Shown: piece by piece, positions 8,852 to 18,700 of the stretch
Numbering within the stretch: the first letter of the stretch is position 1
Layout: each line of letters starts with the position of its first letter
IMG/VR virus record: IMGVR_UViG_3300027573_000021
Coordinates: 1 to 64,000 of that record
Reading direction: 5' to 3' (one strand)
Length of the DNA stretch: 64,000 bases
DNA from: a virus
The notes under the pieces: generated by a model
The model's database searches: none
What the model saw: only the letters and a program-made list of their open reading frames with translations
What the model was told of the DNA's origin: nothing
Translations under genes and position numbers: made by a program

Positions 8852-9813
8852 TATTACCTCAAGAACTTTCTAAACTTAATCAGCTTGACAGGAGGGTGGA
8901 TGCTATTGAAAATCCTCCACCAGCTAAAGCTATCCCTGAAGGCTATATGGTAATAGAGAATAAGCTGATAAGAACTGTTAATGCAGAGCAGTTATCAAGA
9001 CAGTTATCAGGAGGTGTTACAGGAACTTATGCTGATAAGGTGAATGCTACTCCTGTTAATGGAGATGAGTTCTTTCAGACTGATGATGCAAGAGATGCAC
9101 CTGCTGCTAAGTACTATTACTTAAATGGCAGGTGGAATATGATCCCACCAGACAGGGAGCAGTTTATCATGGTCTTTGATGATTTTCATAGGATAGGTGC
9201 TGCTGGTTTTGTATGGGAATTCTACTATGGTGTAACAGGTGGAGTTGCTACACCATCATATGTTGCTCCAATATCAGGTACAGTACTACATGCAAATACA
9301 GGAGTCAGTGCAACAGGTAGAGTTATCCTGTATCAGGGTTCATTAAATAATGCAGGATCAGGATTTATTTTTCAAACAGGAGCAGTATATTTTAAGATGT
9401 TTGCACCAAGATTTGATAATATCTCAACAGCATTGGAAGAATTTACTCTTAGGTTTGGACTAATGGGTGCATCTGCCCCTGTTGATACAGACAATGGAGT
9501 TTATTTTGAGTATGACAGGTTAATTTCACCTAATTGGCAATTAAAGACAGCAAAGAATGGTGTGAGGACTTCATTTGTTACTACTATTCCAGTAGCACCG
9601 GGTTCTCATCTATTTGAGATATTTGTAAATGAATTAGCAACACAGGCAGATTATTATATCAATAATGTACTGGCAGGCTCAGTAGCATTGGTAGTATTTA
9701 ATAATGTTGCTCAACCATGCTTCCAGATAATAAAATCAGTGGGAACAACTTTAAGAGGCATGTATATAGATTACATAAAATCATGGCAAAGACTTACAAC
9801 TTCAAGACCTTAG
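8848..9813 (+). CDS. Tail fibre, mosaic of both neighbours
   Basis: 321 residues. The N-terminal 35 residues match the coiled-coil head of the gene at 8222, while residues 74-321 match the C-terminal module of the gene at 6832 (QTDDARDAPAAKYYY, FEIFVNELATQADYYINNV, DYIKSWQRLT). It is thus a compact fibre: anchor plus lectin-like tip. Translation is coupled to the previous gene by ATGA. It is the only plus-strand gene in the window ending in TAG. Likely role: receptor recognition, possibly as an alternative to the 456-residue fibre. Confidence 0.6.
   Translation: MILPQELSKLNQLDRRVDAIENPPPAKAIPEGYMVIENKLIRTVNAEQLSRQLSGGVTGTYADKVNATPVNGDEFFQTDDARDAPAAKYYYLNGRWNMIPPDREQFIMVFDDFHRIGAAGFVWEFYYGVTGGVATPSYVAPISGTVLHANTGVSATGRVILYQGSLNNAGSGFIFQTGAVYFKMFAPRFDNISTALEEFTLRFGLMGASAPVDTDNGVYFEYDRLISPNWQLKTAKNGVRTSFVTTIPVAPGSHLFEIFVNELATQADYYINNVLAGSVALVVFNNVAQPCFQIIKSVGTTLRGMYIDYIKSWQRLTTSRP
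9067..9810 (+). repeat. Duplicated fibre module, copy 2
   Basis: Second copy of the module at 7441-8199, encoding the C-terminal 248 residues of the 321-residue fibre. The copies differ mostly in the central strands, as expected for diverging receptor-binding tips. Confidence 0.85.
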
Positions 9814-9841
9814 TAATTATAAACCAGTAAAACAAATATTT

Positions 9842-11944
9842 ATGGCAACATCATCTCTTAAACCACTATTATTCTCTACTGCTATAATCAGACCTGAATC
9901 TGGCCCTGAACAATGGCATAACAGTACTGAGAGAATTGGCTACCCCAATGAAGCACAACCAGTCAACCAGGAAAATTCCCTTGATGTCTATTACAGGTTT
10001 GCATGGACACAAATAGATGATGGAGCAAATGAACCCAATTATGACTGGGGTTACTTTGATGGCCTTGTCAGGAGTGCTATTGACAATGGCCAAAGGCTTT
10101 CATTTGGTATCATGACCTATAATGCTGACAGGGGAGAGAATGAGTATCCTGATGGAAGCTCTGCCAATTACCCACTGTGGCTGCACAGGCAGATGCAGAA
10201 TGAAAGTGATAACAACAAGGACTGGCAGAAAAATGGTATCTGGATGCCAAACTGGAATAGTGAGAACTACATTGAAGGTCTGAGGGCATTGCATCAGGAA
10301 ATGAGAGATCACCTTTTAGAGACAAGCTATACTCCTAATGATGGGCCAAATGCAGGCAAGGAAGTACTGTTTGCAGATGCCATACAGTTCATTGACATCA
10401 GGGGTTTTGGTAGCTGGGGTGAGTGGCATGTGTCAGGTGTATGTACATGGAGTACTTTCCCTGCTGGCAGACAGCCTACTATCAATGCTCTGAAAGCCAT
10501 CATTGATACTCACACTGAAGTGTTTGATAAATGGCCTCTGGTCATCATGGTGGCAGCTTATGACAGTGGAGCTTCATTCATTGATGCCTTCCATCCTTAT
10601 CCTGAAGTGGGACACTATGCCCACTATGCAAGGAATGCATGGGGTCAGGTAGGCTTCAGGAAAGATCAGTGGAGTGCTGATGATCAGTATCTCTCTTCAG
10701 TGCTTGAAAACAATCCTTATACCTTTGATGGTTCTCCCACCTTTGGGGAACTAGCAAGAAATAAATACAAGACAGGGCCTATCACTGGTGAGCCTCCGGG
10801 CTGGAATACTGGTAATTTCTATGACTTAGTAAGACAGGTGGAGCTATATCATGGAACAAGTATTGGTAATGGTAACTATGGTGGTTATCCTTCAGCTCTT
10901 GAATCAAGGGAGAACATCAGGGCAGGATTTGCCCTGCTTGGAAGCAAGATACAGATATCTGGTGGTAGCTTCAGCTTCACCAATACCTCTGCCTCTGTTA
11001 CCCTGAACTGGAAAAATGGTGGTGTATGCCCTGTGTATATGAACTGGGATGTAGAATTAAGACTATACTCTGAAAGTGGTCAGGTTGAATATGCCAAGAA
11101 ATCCAGCCATGAAGTAAAGTTCTTCCTTCCTACTACCACTCCTGTTGCTGTTACTGACAGCTTAGCCTTCAGCCTGCCACAGGGAGCATATAAACTGGCT
11201 GTTGTTATCACTGATCCTACAGGATACAGGCAACCAATGCCACTGTACAATGAGGACAGGCAATCTGATGGCAGCTATATCATAGGTACTATCAATATCA
11301 CAGATACAGTTCCTAATCAGCCTCCAACTGCCAATGCAGGGCCTAATCAGGATACTGAGGAAGATACTGTGACACTGACAGGTGCAGGTACAGATGGAGA
11401 TGGAACTATCACATCATATCAATGGACTAAGATAACTACACTGGCTGCTACTATCACTTCTCCTGATACAGCAATTACTACTGTTACAGGGTTAGTTCCG
11501 GGACTACATACCTTTCAACTTAAGGTCACAGATAATCGTGGAGCTACTGCATTGGATACAGTGAATATTACAGTGGCAGAAGAGGCAGAGGGTGAACCCC
11601 CTGTTGCTAATGCAGGTTCAGACAGGGAAATCACATTACCTATTAGCAGAGTTATCATAGCTGGTGCAGCCACAGGTTCAGATGGTATTATTACCCCACT
11701 ATGGAGCATAGTTTCTGGTAGTGGTAGCATCACTAATCCTAACTCATATCTTACAATGGTTCAAGACCTGACAGAAGGTACTACAGTAGTAAGGCTAACT
11801 GTAACTGATAATAGTGGAGCATCTGCAAGTGATGAGATGTACATAGTAGTTAAAGCACCAACTTCAGATGTAACTGTGACATCAGTTACAGCATTGGTTA
11901 GACTTAGCAATGGTGTTACAATAACCAAACCTGTACACCCTTAA
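9842..11944 (+). CDS. Glycoside-hydrolase-like tail protein with PKD repeats
   Basis: 700 residues. Residues 1-370 look like a TIM-barrel hydrolase of the DUF4832-associated type: RFAWTQIDDGANEPNYDWGYFD, LSFGIMTYN, then DIRGFGSWGEWH with a plausible catalytic Glu. Residues about 375-485 resemble the DUF4832 beta domain (SFTNTSASVTLNWKNGG). Two PKD/REJ-like repeats follow (PTANAGPNQD at about 497 and PVANAGSDREI at about 587). There is no signal peptide, which fits a virion enzyme. It closes the host-recognition segment, so a capsule or exopolysaccharide depolymerase is likely. The substrate cannot be read from sequence. Confidence 0.65.
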   Translation: MATSSLKPLLFSTAIIRPESGPEQWHNSTERIGYPNEAQPVNQENSLDVYYRFAWTQIDDGANEPNYDWGYFDGLVRSAIDNGQRLSFGIMTYNADRGENEYPDGSSANYPLWLHRQMQNESDNNKDWQKNGIWMPNWNSENYIEGLRALHQEMRDHLLETSYTPNDGPNAGKEVLFADAIQFIDIRGFGSWGEWHVSGVCTWSTFPAGRQPTINALKAIIDTHTEVFDKWPLVIMVAAYDSGASFIDAFHPYPEVGHYAHYARNAWGQVGFRKDQWSADDQYLSSVLENNPYTFDGSPTFGELARNKYKTGPITGEPPGWNTGNFYDLVRQVELYHGTSIGNGNYGGYPSALESRENIRAGFALLGSKIQISGGSFSFTNTSASVTLNWKNGGVCPVYMNWDVELRLYSESGQVEYAKKSSHEVKFFLPTTTPVAVTDSLAFSLPQGAYKLAVVITDPTGYRQPMPLYNEDRQSDGSYIIGTINITDTVPNQPPTANAGPNQDTEEDTVTLTGAGTDGDGTITSYQWTKITTLAATITSPDTAITTVTGLVPGLHTFQLKVTDNRGATALDTVNITVAEEAEGEPPVANAGSDREITLPISRVIIAGAATGSDGIITPLWSIVSGSGSITNPNSYLTMVQDLTEGTTVVRLTVTDNSGASASDEMYIVVKAPTSDVTVTSVTALVRLSNGVTITKPVHP

Positions 11945-12005
11945 ATATTTTCATTATTCGTGCCCTATGCTTAACTTTAGGTAATCACTTAAAATACACA
12001 CATTT

Positions 12006-12485
12006 ATGAAAAGTATTACCATTAAGACAACTGATGAGCTATACATTGATGAGACTGGAAGAGAGATGCCCTTCAGACTCACCACTGCTCTGCTCATTAA
12101 GACTGCCATCAAGAATACACCTGCTGGTGGATTTGAGGTGACAGACATGATGAACAGGCTGAAGATAAGTAAGGTGCTTGAAGACTATGAGGCAGTTAAG
12201 AGAAAGGAAAAGAGAAACAGGTTAATTAAGGCACAGCAAGAGGCAAAAGCTTTAGCTGAAGCTGAACCTGATATGATCTATGATGATTCTGAGATACCTG
12301 AAGAAAAAGATATCTCATTAAAGGTATCAGACTATGATGGAGTAATAAAGCTTGAAGATGCGATGTTTGATAAATTGGGTGAATATGTGAAGCCTACCAA
12401 GTGGCTTTTTATGAGCCAGAACATAGTTGATTTCTGTGAGTTGTTCAATACCAATGGTAATCACAATGATAAACCTAAATCATGA
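12006..12485 (+). CDS. Small charged late protein, unknown function
   Basis: 159 residues. A beta N-terminus (SITIKTTDELYIDETGREMPF) is followed by a basic helix (EDYEAVKRKEKRNRLIKAQQEAKALAEAEP) and an acidic C-terminal half. The last bases overlap the next gene as ATGA (12482-12485), so it is co-translated with the PD-(D/E)XK nuclease and may act with it. The family is not recognised. It could be a tail hub, chaperone or packaging partner; no motif decides this. Confidence 0.45.
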   Translation: MKSITIKTTDELYIDETGREMPFRLTTALLIKTAIKNTPAGGFEVTDMMNRLKISKVLEDYEAVKRKEKRNRLIKAQQEAKALAEAEPDMIYDDSEIPEEKDISLKVSDYDGVIKLEDAMFDKLGEYVKPTKWLFMSQNIVDFCELFNTNGNHNDKPKS

Positions 12486-13216
12486 CAGCAGTACAAACTC
12501 ACAACTATATAACCAAGCAGTTCTCCTCTCTCACTTTTGAGGAGAAAAGGCATATTTACTGTTGGGAGGGAGCCAGAGTTCCGAGGTCAGTAAGTGCCTT
12601 GGTGGAAGAACATGTCCCTCCTTTTGATAAAACCAAATGGTTACCTATATGTGCAAAGAAGGAGAATATATCTGAACATGAACTGGAGCATAGATGGCAG
12701 ACCATTAATCAATTAGCCTGTGATCTGGGACATGAGACCCATGCTTTCATGGAAAGATACTCTGGACTTCAGACTCCCATGACCCCACAGGAGCAGGCTG
12801 GCATTAAGTTCCTGACCTTTATCCTGAAGGAGTATGAGATAGTGGCAAGGGAAATAAGAATGTATTCAAGGGAGTTTGGCTATGCTGGCACAGCAGATTT
12901 ACTGCTCAGGCATAGAAAGACAGGGGAGCTGGCACTGGCTGATTACAAGACCAATGCTGACCTGTTTAAGAGATGGGCCATGCTGCTCTTCCCTTTCAAT
13001 TACTTGGAGAATCATCCTTATAATCACTATCAGCTACAGTTCTCTTACTATCAAATTATGCTGGAAGAAATTGGATTATCCATCACCAAAAGATTATTAG
13101 CGTATCTGAAAGCAGATGCTACATATAAAATATATGAATGTTATTCTTTTGTTGATCAGCTTAAAGCACATCTTATTGAAAGAAGTAAATTAATACCTGA
13201 TTATGTTGCTTGGTGA
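12482..13216 (+). CDS. PD-(D/E)XK nuclease, RecB/Cas4-like
   Basis: 244 residues with the successive motifs of this superfamily: GHETHAFMERY (H84, E85), GYAGTADLLL (D139), ALADYKTN (D154 and K156, the D-x-K pair) and QLQFSYYQIML (184-194, the trailing Q/Y motif). This indicates a Mg-dependent DNA nuclease. Its position among virion assembly genes, rather than in the replication block, suggests a role in packaging, DNA processing at ejection, or degradation of competing DNA. It overlaps both neighbours (ATGA at 5', 14 bases at 3'). Confident on fold class, open on role. Confidence 0.75.
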   Translation: MTAVQTHNYITKQFSSLTFEEKRHIYCWEGARVPRSVSALVEEHVPPFDKTKWLPICAKKENISEHELEHRWQTINQLACDLGHETHAFMERYSGLQTPMTPQEQAGIKFLTFILKEYEIVAREIRMYSREFGYAGTADLLLRHRKTGELALADYKTNADLFKRWAMLLFPFNYLENHPYNHYQLQFSYYQIMLEEIGLSITKRLLAYLKADATYKIYECYSFVDQLKAHLIERSKLIPDYVAW

Positions 13217-13928
13217 TATTTTACAGCGTGTTCAATCATTATACTCCAAGGGAGTACAGTCTGATGATACAAGGCTTGTCAACAGGCATATCTACTCTGC
13301 TGTGACTACAGCAAGGAATGTACTGCTAAGACAGAAGGCTGATAAGGGCCAGATCATCAGTGATTGGAGTTACCAGACATTACCCTGTGCAGAGTTGGAG
13401 AAAGCTCCCTTGCATGAATGTCCCTGTGTACCTGTTCCTGGCTGTATAATATTAAGAACCAAGCATAAGATACCCAAGCCTATCACTAATCTTGATTCAC
13501 ACATGATAAAGACAGTGATGACCATTGATGGTTCAATCACATTTGATGAGACCACTTATGAGGATGAGAAGTACAGCAAAGGCAATAAGTTCACTTCCAA
13601 GATTCCTAAATGGTTTCCTCACAATGAGAGGGTGTATATCACTATAGTAAAACAGTTAAAGGCTGTAGCTATTAAGGGATTATATGATGACTTTGTAGCA
13701 GCTAAGCTATTTCCCTCTATCTGTGTCAATGAATGCCCTGATTGCTGTGAAGATATACTGGATATGGAGTTTCCCCTTGAAGGTGATTCTATAAGACCTC
13801 TTATCCAGCTTGCCAATGAGGAACTGATCATTATCATGAAACAATTAACTGAAGACAGACTATCCAATTCACAGGATGATGATATGCCTACAGGCATGGT
13901 TCATCAGCCTAATCCTGCAAGGAGATAA
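13203..13928 (+). CDS. Probable tail ring protein
   Basis: 241 residues. The N-terminus (GDILQRVQSLYSKGVQSDDTRLVNRHIY) forms two helices as in phage adaptor and tubular proteins. A Cys-containing beta middle follows (LPCAEL, HECPCVPVPGC) and the C-terminal half ends with helices (PLIQLANEELIIIMKQLTEDRL). crAss-like phages carry several ring proteins just before the muzzle gene, and this one sits in that position. It overlaps the nuclease gene by 14 bases. The ring assignment rests on context and helix layout. Confidence 0.5.
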   Translation: MLLGDILQRVQSLYSKGVQSDDTRLVNRHIYSAVTTARNVLLRQKADKGQIISDWSYQTLPCAELEKAPLHECPCVPVPGCIILRTKHKIPKPITNLDSHMIKTVMTIDGSITFDETTYEDEKYSKGNKFTSKIPKWFPHNERVYITIVKQLKAVAIKGLYDDFVAAKLFPSICVNECPDCCEDILDMEFPLEGDSIRPLIQLANEELIIIMKQLTEDRLSNSQDDDMPTGMVHQPNPARR

Positions 13929-13930
13929 TT

Positions 13931-14437
13931 ATGATTGAAGTAAAGAACTTAAGGCAAGGCTATAAATATTATAAGACGGAGATTGCTCCCAAAACCACTA
14001 TTGATATCAATCTCTACCTGAAGATCACACAAGGTTTTATGAAGTTTCAGGTAAACAAACTGCTTCAGGGTTATGATGTAGAGCTGGGAGTTGGTGAGAG
14101 TCTGGGAACTTTAAGAGTCAGGGGGTATAAGTCAAAGGCTTATATTAATGAGCATGGAGAGATAAAAGGAGTACCCCCATCATGGTCAAAGACCAAGAAG
14201 CTATGGGATAGTGATCCTGTAGCTAAAGCCAACAGGCAGTTGGTTTATTGCTTTAATGAACACAGTGATGGTAATATTTATTCAGTTAAATGGTACACTG
14301 GTAAGTCAAGATTATATAACAAACAGTATTATCATTTCAAACTAAGCAGAGCTAATAAGAGAGCCTTGAACAGGCTTATCAATCAGGGTAAGGAGTATGC
14401 TATATCAGTTAAAAGAGATAAATCACAGTATAAATAA
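13931..14437 (+). CDS. Possible HU/IHF-like virion protein
   Basis: 168 residues, basic. Residues about 28-67 (LYLKITQGFMKFQVNKLLQG, then VELGVGESLGTLRVRGYK) follow the HU/IHF pattern of two helices, a Gly turn and GTxxVR strands. The C-terminal half is rich in Lys, Arg and Tyr. crAss-like genomes are known to carry IHF-like genes between ring-protein genes, which matches this position. If correct it may bind or bend DNA or serve as a structural scaffold. The match is partial, since the DNA-intercalating Pro of the HU arm is not evident. Confidence 0.4.
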   Translation: MIEVKNLRQGYKYYKTEIAPKTTIDINLYLKITQGFMKFQVNKLLQGYDVELGVGESLGTLRVRGYKSKAYINEHGEIKGVPPSWSKTKKLWDSDPVAKANRQLVYCFNEHSDGNIYSVKWYTGKSRLYNKQYYHFKLSRANKRALNRLINQGKEYAISVKRDKSQYK

Positions 14438-14448
14438 ATTCTACTATC

Positions 14449-14751
14449 ATGGCAACATCAAAACTCAAAGAGGCATCCAAGCTAAGAAGCACTTCTACCA
14501 CTGTGACTGATAAGGTAAAAGAGAAGAGAGAGCCTCCTGCTGGTGCCAAGATCATAAGCAAGACTGTGAGAACTGAGACAGAAGAGATAGAGAATGGATG
14601 GCTGATAAGTAAGAACTTTGATATCAGCTATGAGTATAAGGGTGAGAAGGAATGGGCTTACTATAGCAAGAAGTGGTATTCAAAAACAGATCCCCTCACC
14701 ATCAAGTTAAATGATGAGGCTCTGGCAGATGAGTTTGAAGGTGAGGACTAA
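14449..14751 (+). CDS. Small basic late protein
   Basis: 100 residues. The first 40 are Lys- and Thr-rich and probably disordered; the rest is beta-like (NGWLISKNFDISYEYKG, EWAYYSKKWYSK) with an acidic tail (DEFEGED). It lies between the IHF-like gene and a ring-protein gene with short gaps and the same strand, so it is probably a structural or assembly factor. The family is not recognised. Confidence 0.45.
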   Translation: MATSKLKEASKLRSTSTTVTDKVKEKREPPAGAKIISKTVRTETEEIENGWLISKNFDISYEYKGEKEWAYYSKKWYSKTDPLTIKLNDEALADEFEGED

Positions 14752-14766
14752 TAAACAATTACTACT

Positions 14767-15774
14767 ATGGACTTTAGTTATGTTTCCGTAGACAGGATAT
14801 TCAGCAAGCTGGTCAGGGATGTCACTGGTGACTTCAATGAGGGTGATGTGATAGAATGGTGTGGTGAAGCTCTTGAAGCTGTGGGAGCTATTAAAGCCTC
14901 TGAAGAAGCTGTAGCCTTTATTGAGGTGAAGAATCACCAGTGTGCTGTTCCCAATGGCTTGCATAATATCATTCAAATAGCAAGGAACAGGGATTGGGGT
15001 GGGCCTGCTGATGATAAGTTCTGTCCTGCTGCTGTAGCCAAAGAACTCTGTACTGTTGATAGTGACAGTACCAGTCCCTCTGATTGTGCTGATTGCCCCT
15101 CAGATCAAAAGCTGGACTATATTATCCTTGACTGTAATGGCATGCCCCTCAATGATTATGATGTGGCTTATTACAGACCTTACTTTGATTTGCAGTCAGA
15201 GTATTTCAACTGGAGAAATTCCAAGATGTACAGGAACAGCTACAGCACAGTGAGCCTTGCTACCCATAGCTTCTTTAATTCCCTTGTGTGCAAAACTCCT
15301 GAGACAGGTTCTCCTCTGTATCAATCAAACACAGATGAATACTCAGTTATCCTGAAAAAGATTTTAAGGTTCAGCTTTGAAACAGGTTCTATTGCTATTG
15401 CTTATAACCGTCAAATAGTTGACCTTGATACAGGATATCCTATGATACCTGAAGACATCAGCTATACTGAAGCTATTACCAGATACATCAAGATGAAGAT
15501 ACTGGATAAGCAGTGCTTCAGTGGCAGGGAAGGAGCTTGTGGCAAGGCTGATAAAGCTGCCATTGACTGGCATTGGTATTGTAAGCAGGCTGGCAATAAG
15601 GCCCTGATGCTTAATGGTGTGGATGAGCATGAGAACTACCTGAGACAACGCAGGTATATGCTGCCTCTCAATCATTACTATAGCTTCTTTGGCAATATGA
15701 ACAAGGCTGAATTAAGAGCTTTCAATGATCCTGATTCAAGAAATAATAAAGCAAGATACTTTGTTGGAAATTAA
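14767..15774 (+). CDS. Probable ring/tail-adaptor protein
   Basis: 335 residues. The N-terminal helices (YVSVDRIFSKLVRDV, EGDVIEWCGEALEAVGAI) lead into FIEVKNHQCAVPNGLHNIIQIAR, a beta-Pro-Asn turn typical of phage head-tail and ring proteins. The C-terminal half is helical (YTEAITRYIKMKILDKQCF, then DWHWYCKQAGNKAL). It lies 5 bases before the muzzle gene, as ring proteins do in crAss-like genomes. Likely a dodecameric ring between portal and muzzle; this is inferred from family layout. Confidence 0.55.
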   Translation: MDFSYVSVDRIFSKLVRDVTGDFNEGDVIEWCGEALEAVGAIKASEEAVAFIEVKNHQCAVPNGLHNIIQIARNRDWGGPADDKFCPAAVAKELCTVDSDSTSPSDCADCPSDQKLDYIILDCNGMPLNDYDVAYYRPYFDLQSEYFNWRNSKMYRNSYSTVSLATHSFFNSLVCKTPETGSPLYQSNTDEYSVILKKILRFSFETGSIAIAYNRQIVDLDTGYPMIPEDISYTEAITRYIKMKILDKQCFSGREGACGKADKAAIDWHWYCKQAGNKALMLNGVDEHENYLRQRRYMLPLNHYYSFFGNMNKAELRAFNDPDSRNNKARYFVGN

Positions 15775-15779
15775 GACCT

Positions 15780-18700
15780 ATGCCTACAAGAGAACCTGAT
15801 TATAAAGTTATCCCACAGGATATATCTGATGGTATTCATACTGATAATGATCCATTGAATCAACCAAGGGGGACTTCAAGATATACCTTCTGTGGAGTGG
15901 ATGAATCTATTACAGGTAAGCAAGGCAGTATCTCCAATGAAAGGTCTAATTATCTTGTAGGCAATATTACCAGTGGCTACAAGCCAATAGGAGACAGGTA
16001 CATAGAAGATGATCTGAGTGTTATCCTCTCAGTCAATCCTGTTACTGGCTATGATGAGATTGGTATTATCACCAAAGACCACAGGTACACTACCTTAGTC
16101 TCCACCCAAGTCATAGGCTTTGATATCAGGCATCAATGTGAAATTGAATACAGGTTAAGAAGAGGCAGGGAGAGGGTCATCTACTGGGTGGATGCTCATA
16201 ATGTAGCCAAGACCTATAATCTTGACAGGCCACATAACTTCTATACTGTTGCCTTTCAGGAGTATTTAAAGTCAGGTGGTAATCCTGCCACTTACCCATT
16301 GGATAAATATGATGGTTCTTCCTTTGATCTTATCAAAGTCCCTGATTCCATTCCCTTCTTCAGCAATGTGGAAATATCTGAGACAGGTGCTATACTTCCC
16401 GGCTCTTATAATTTTGCCATACAGTTAGTGGATGAAGACCTTAATCCTACAGAGTGGATAACTACTTCCAATATTGTCAGGATATTCAATGACCAGCTCA
16501 CCTCTCCATTCCATACTATAAGAGGTAGCAGGAATGTGAATACCAGCTCTCAATCATTTCCAAGAGCTAATAAGTCAATCATCTTAACCCTCACCAATCT
16601 TGATACCTCATTCCCTTATTACAGGATAGCTATCATTAGGGCTGCTGGTAATATTGGCACACCTGATAAGGTGCTGATATCAGATATCAACACTACTACT
16701 GACAGCAGGTTTATTTATTCAGGTAATGACTCTGCTTTGGCTGAAGGTACTCTGGCAGATATTCTTGTAGACAATGAAGTGATCTTTGCTCCACAGCATA
16801 TCACACAACTTGAGAACAGGCTTCAGCTATATAATACTAAGGGTTCAGAATACAACTGGTGTGAATTCCAGAAGTTTGCCTCCAAGATTGGTAGCAAAGT
16901 AGCACTGAAAGAGGTAGTCCTTAACAATGTTATCTCTGAGCCTAACATTAAGAATGCCAAGTCAACATTCATGTATGGAGGATATATGCCCGGAGAAGTG
17001 TATTCATTTAGTGTTCACTATGTTTTTCCGGGAAACCTGATCTCCCCTGGTTTTCATATTCCGGGAAAGAGCAGCACTAACATAGTTTCTGACATGAAGT
17101 TGCATGAGTTAAATACACGTTACATTGATACACATAATTGCAGTACATCTAACTATTGGGGTCTTGATGTAGATGGAAACAGCTTAGTTGGTAAGCGTGT
17201 AAGACATCACAGATTCCCTTTCAGAACTGAATTGGGCATACCCCTCTATGAGAAATCTGATGATGTAACCACCATTAATAAGTTCAGGTTGAAGATCAAC
17301 ATTACCCTGAATCCAGCATGGACAGGCCCCACTCCTCCTGATGAGTATCCTGAAGTGGGAGGAGAGCCAGCAGTAATATCATTCACATTTAACTATCAGA
17401 TTACTGGTTCTCCTAATCTGGATTCTATCAGTGGCAACTTAGTTGATACAGAGATAGGCTCTGATATTATTCTCTATGATTCCTTTGAACCTTTAGATGA
17501 AATAAATCCCGGAGAACATGCAGAGCTAGACCCTGCCTGTGAACTGGCAACACTATATCAACTTCCCGGCAATGAAAGATTTTTGATTGCATATACCTAT
17601 GAGACTTATCCGGCTTCAAGTTCTATCAATAATTATACATCTGACATACTGGGAATTGAATTCTCTAATATTGAGAAGCCTCACCCTGATTGTATTGGCA
17701 TCTACATTATGAGAAATGAAAGAACTGAAGATGACAGGCTCATTATTGACAATGCCATCTTTGGGCCAATGACACAGTTTGAGCAATACAGGTCATTTGG
17801 TTTAATCACTCCCAAGCAGTACTATGCTGTAGATAACTGTGGAAGACCTGCTGCTGTCTCCAAGACATTACAATATACTAACAGAAGTATGTGGTTCTGG
17901 AATCCTGAGTTCCAGTTCTTCAATAAGAAAACAGAGTTCTCCTCTGTACATATTGAGGCCAGCTATGATCAGACTTCTGTTGATATGCCTACTATCTCCA
18001 ATACAGATGGGAGTACTTGTAATGGTGGCCCTCCGGGAAGCAAACCCGGAGATCAGGGAAGCAGGGGAGTTTATGTTCAGGATGTACAAGCTGGTACAAG
18101 CTATAACCCTGAAGTGCATAAAGGAAAGGATAAAGATGATGATGGATTTGATTTAGTCATAGGATACAGGAATACCAATGTTGGTTATAATCCTCCTGAT
18201 ATAGACTTTCCTGCAAAGGACAGGGTGATATACCTGAGTGCAGCCTCTTACCAGAACTATGGTGAGAATACTTATTATAATGTATCAGTGGATAATAAGA
18301 TAGGTATGTATGTCATGGGTGCTGACTTTGATATAAGTGTATTCATTGATGGATTCAATAACAGTCTGAAGTATGGTTCTTTAATAAGAGAGAATGATAC
18401 CTCTTATAGTAACTTCATGACAAGGCCATATTACAAAGAGCATAACAACCCTATTTACTTTGGAACTCATACAGTCCTTAATGGTGTAAGGATATTCAAT
18501 GGAGATGCCAGTATCTCAGGCTTTAACTTTGTCAGTACTGTCTTCTATGATATGGTAGTAGGTGAAAGAGCCAAGAAGTCACAACTATGGAAGATCATAG
18601 TAGGAGCTGTTCTGATAGTAGCTGCTGTGGTAGTAACAGTTGCTACAGTAGGGACTGGTACTCCTGCTGCTATAGCCTTAGTCACTACTGCACTTGCTAC

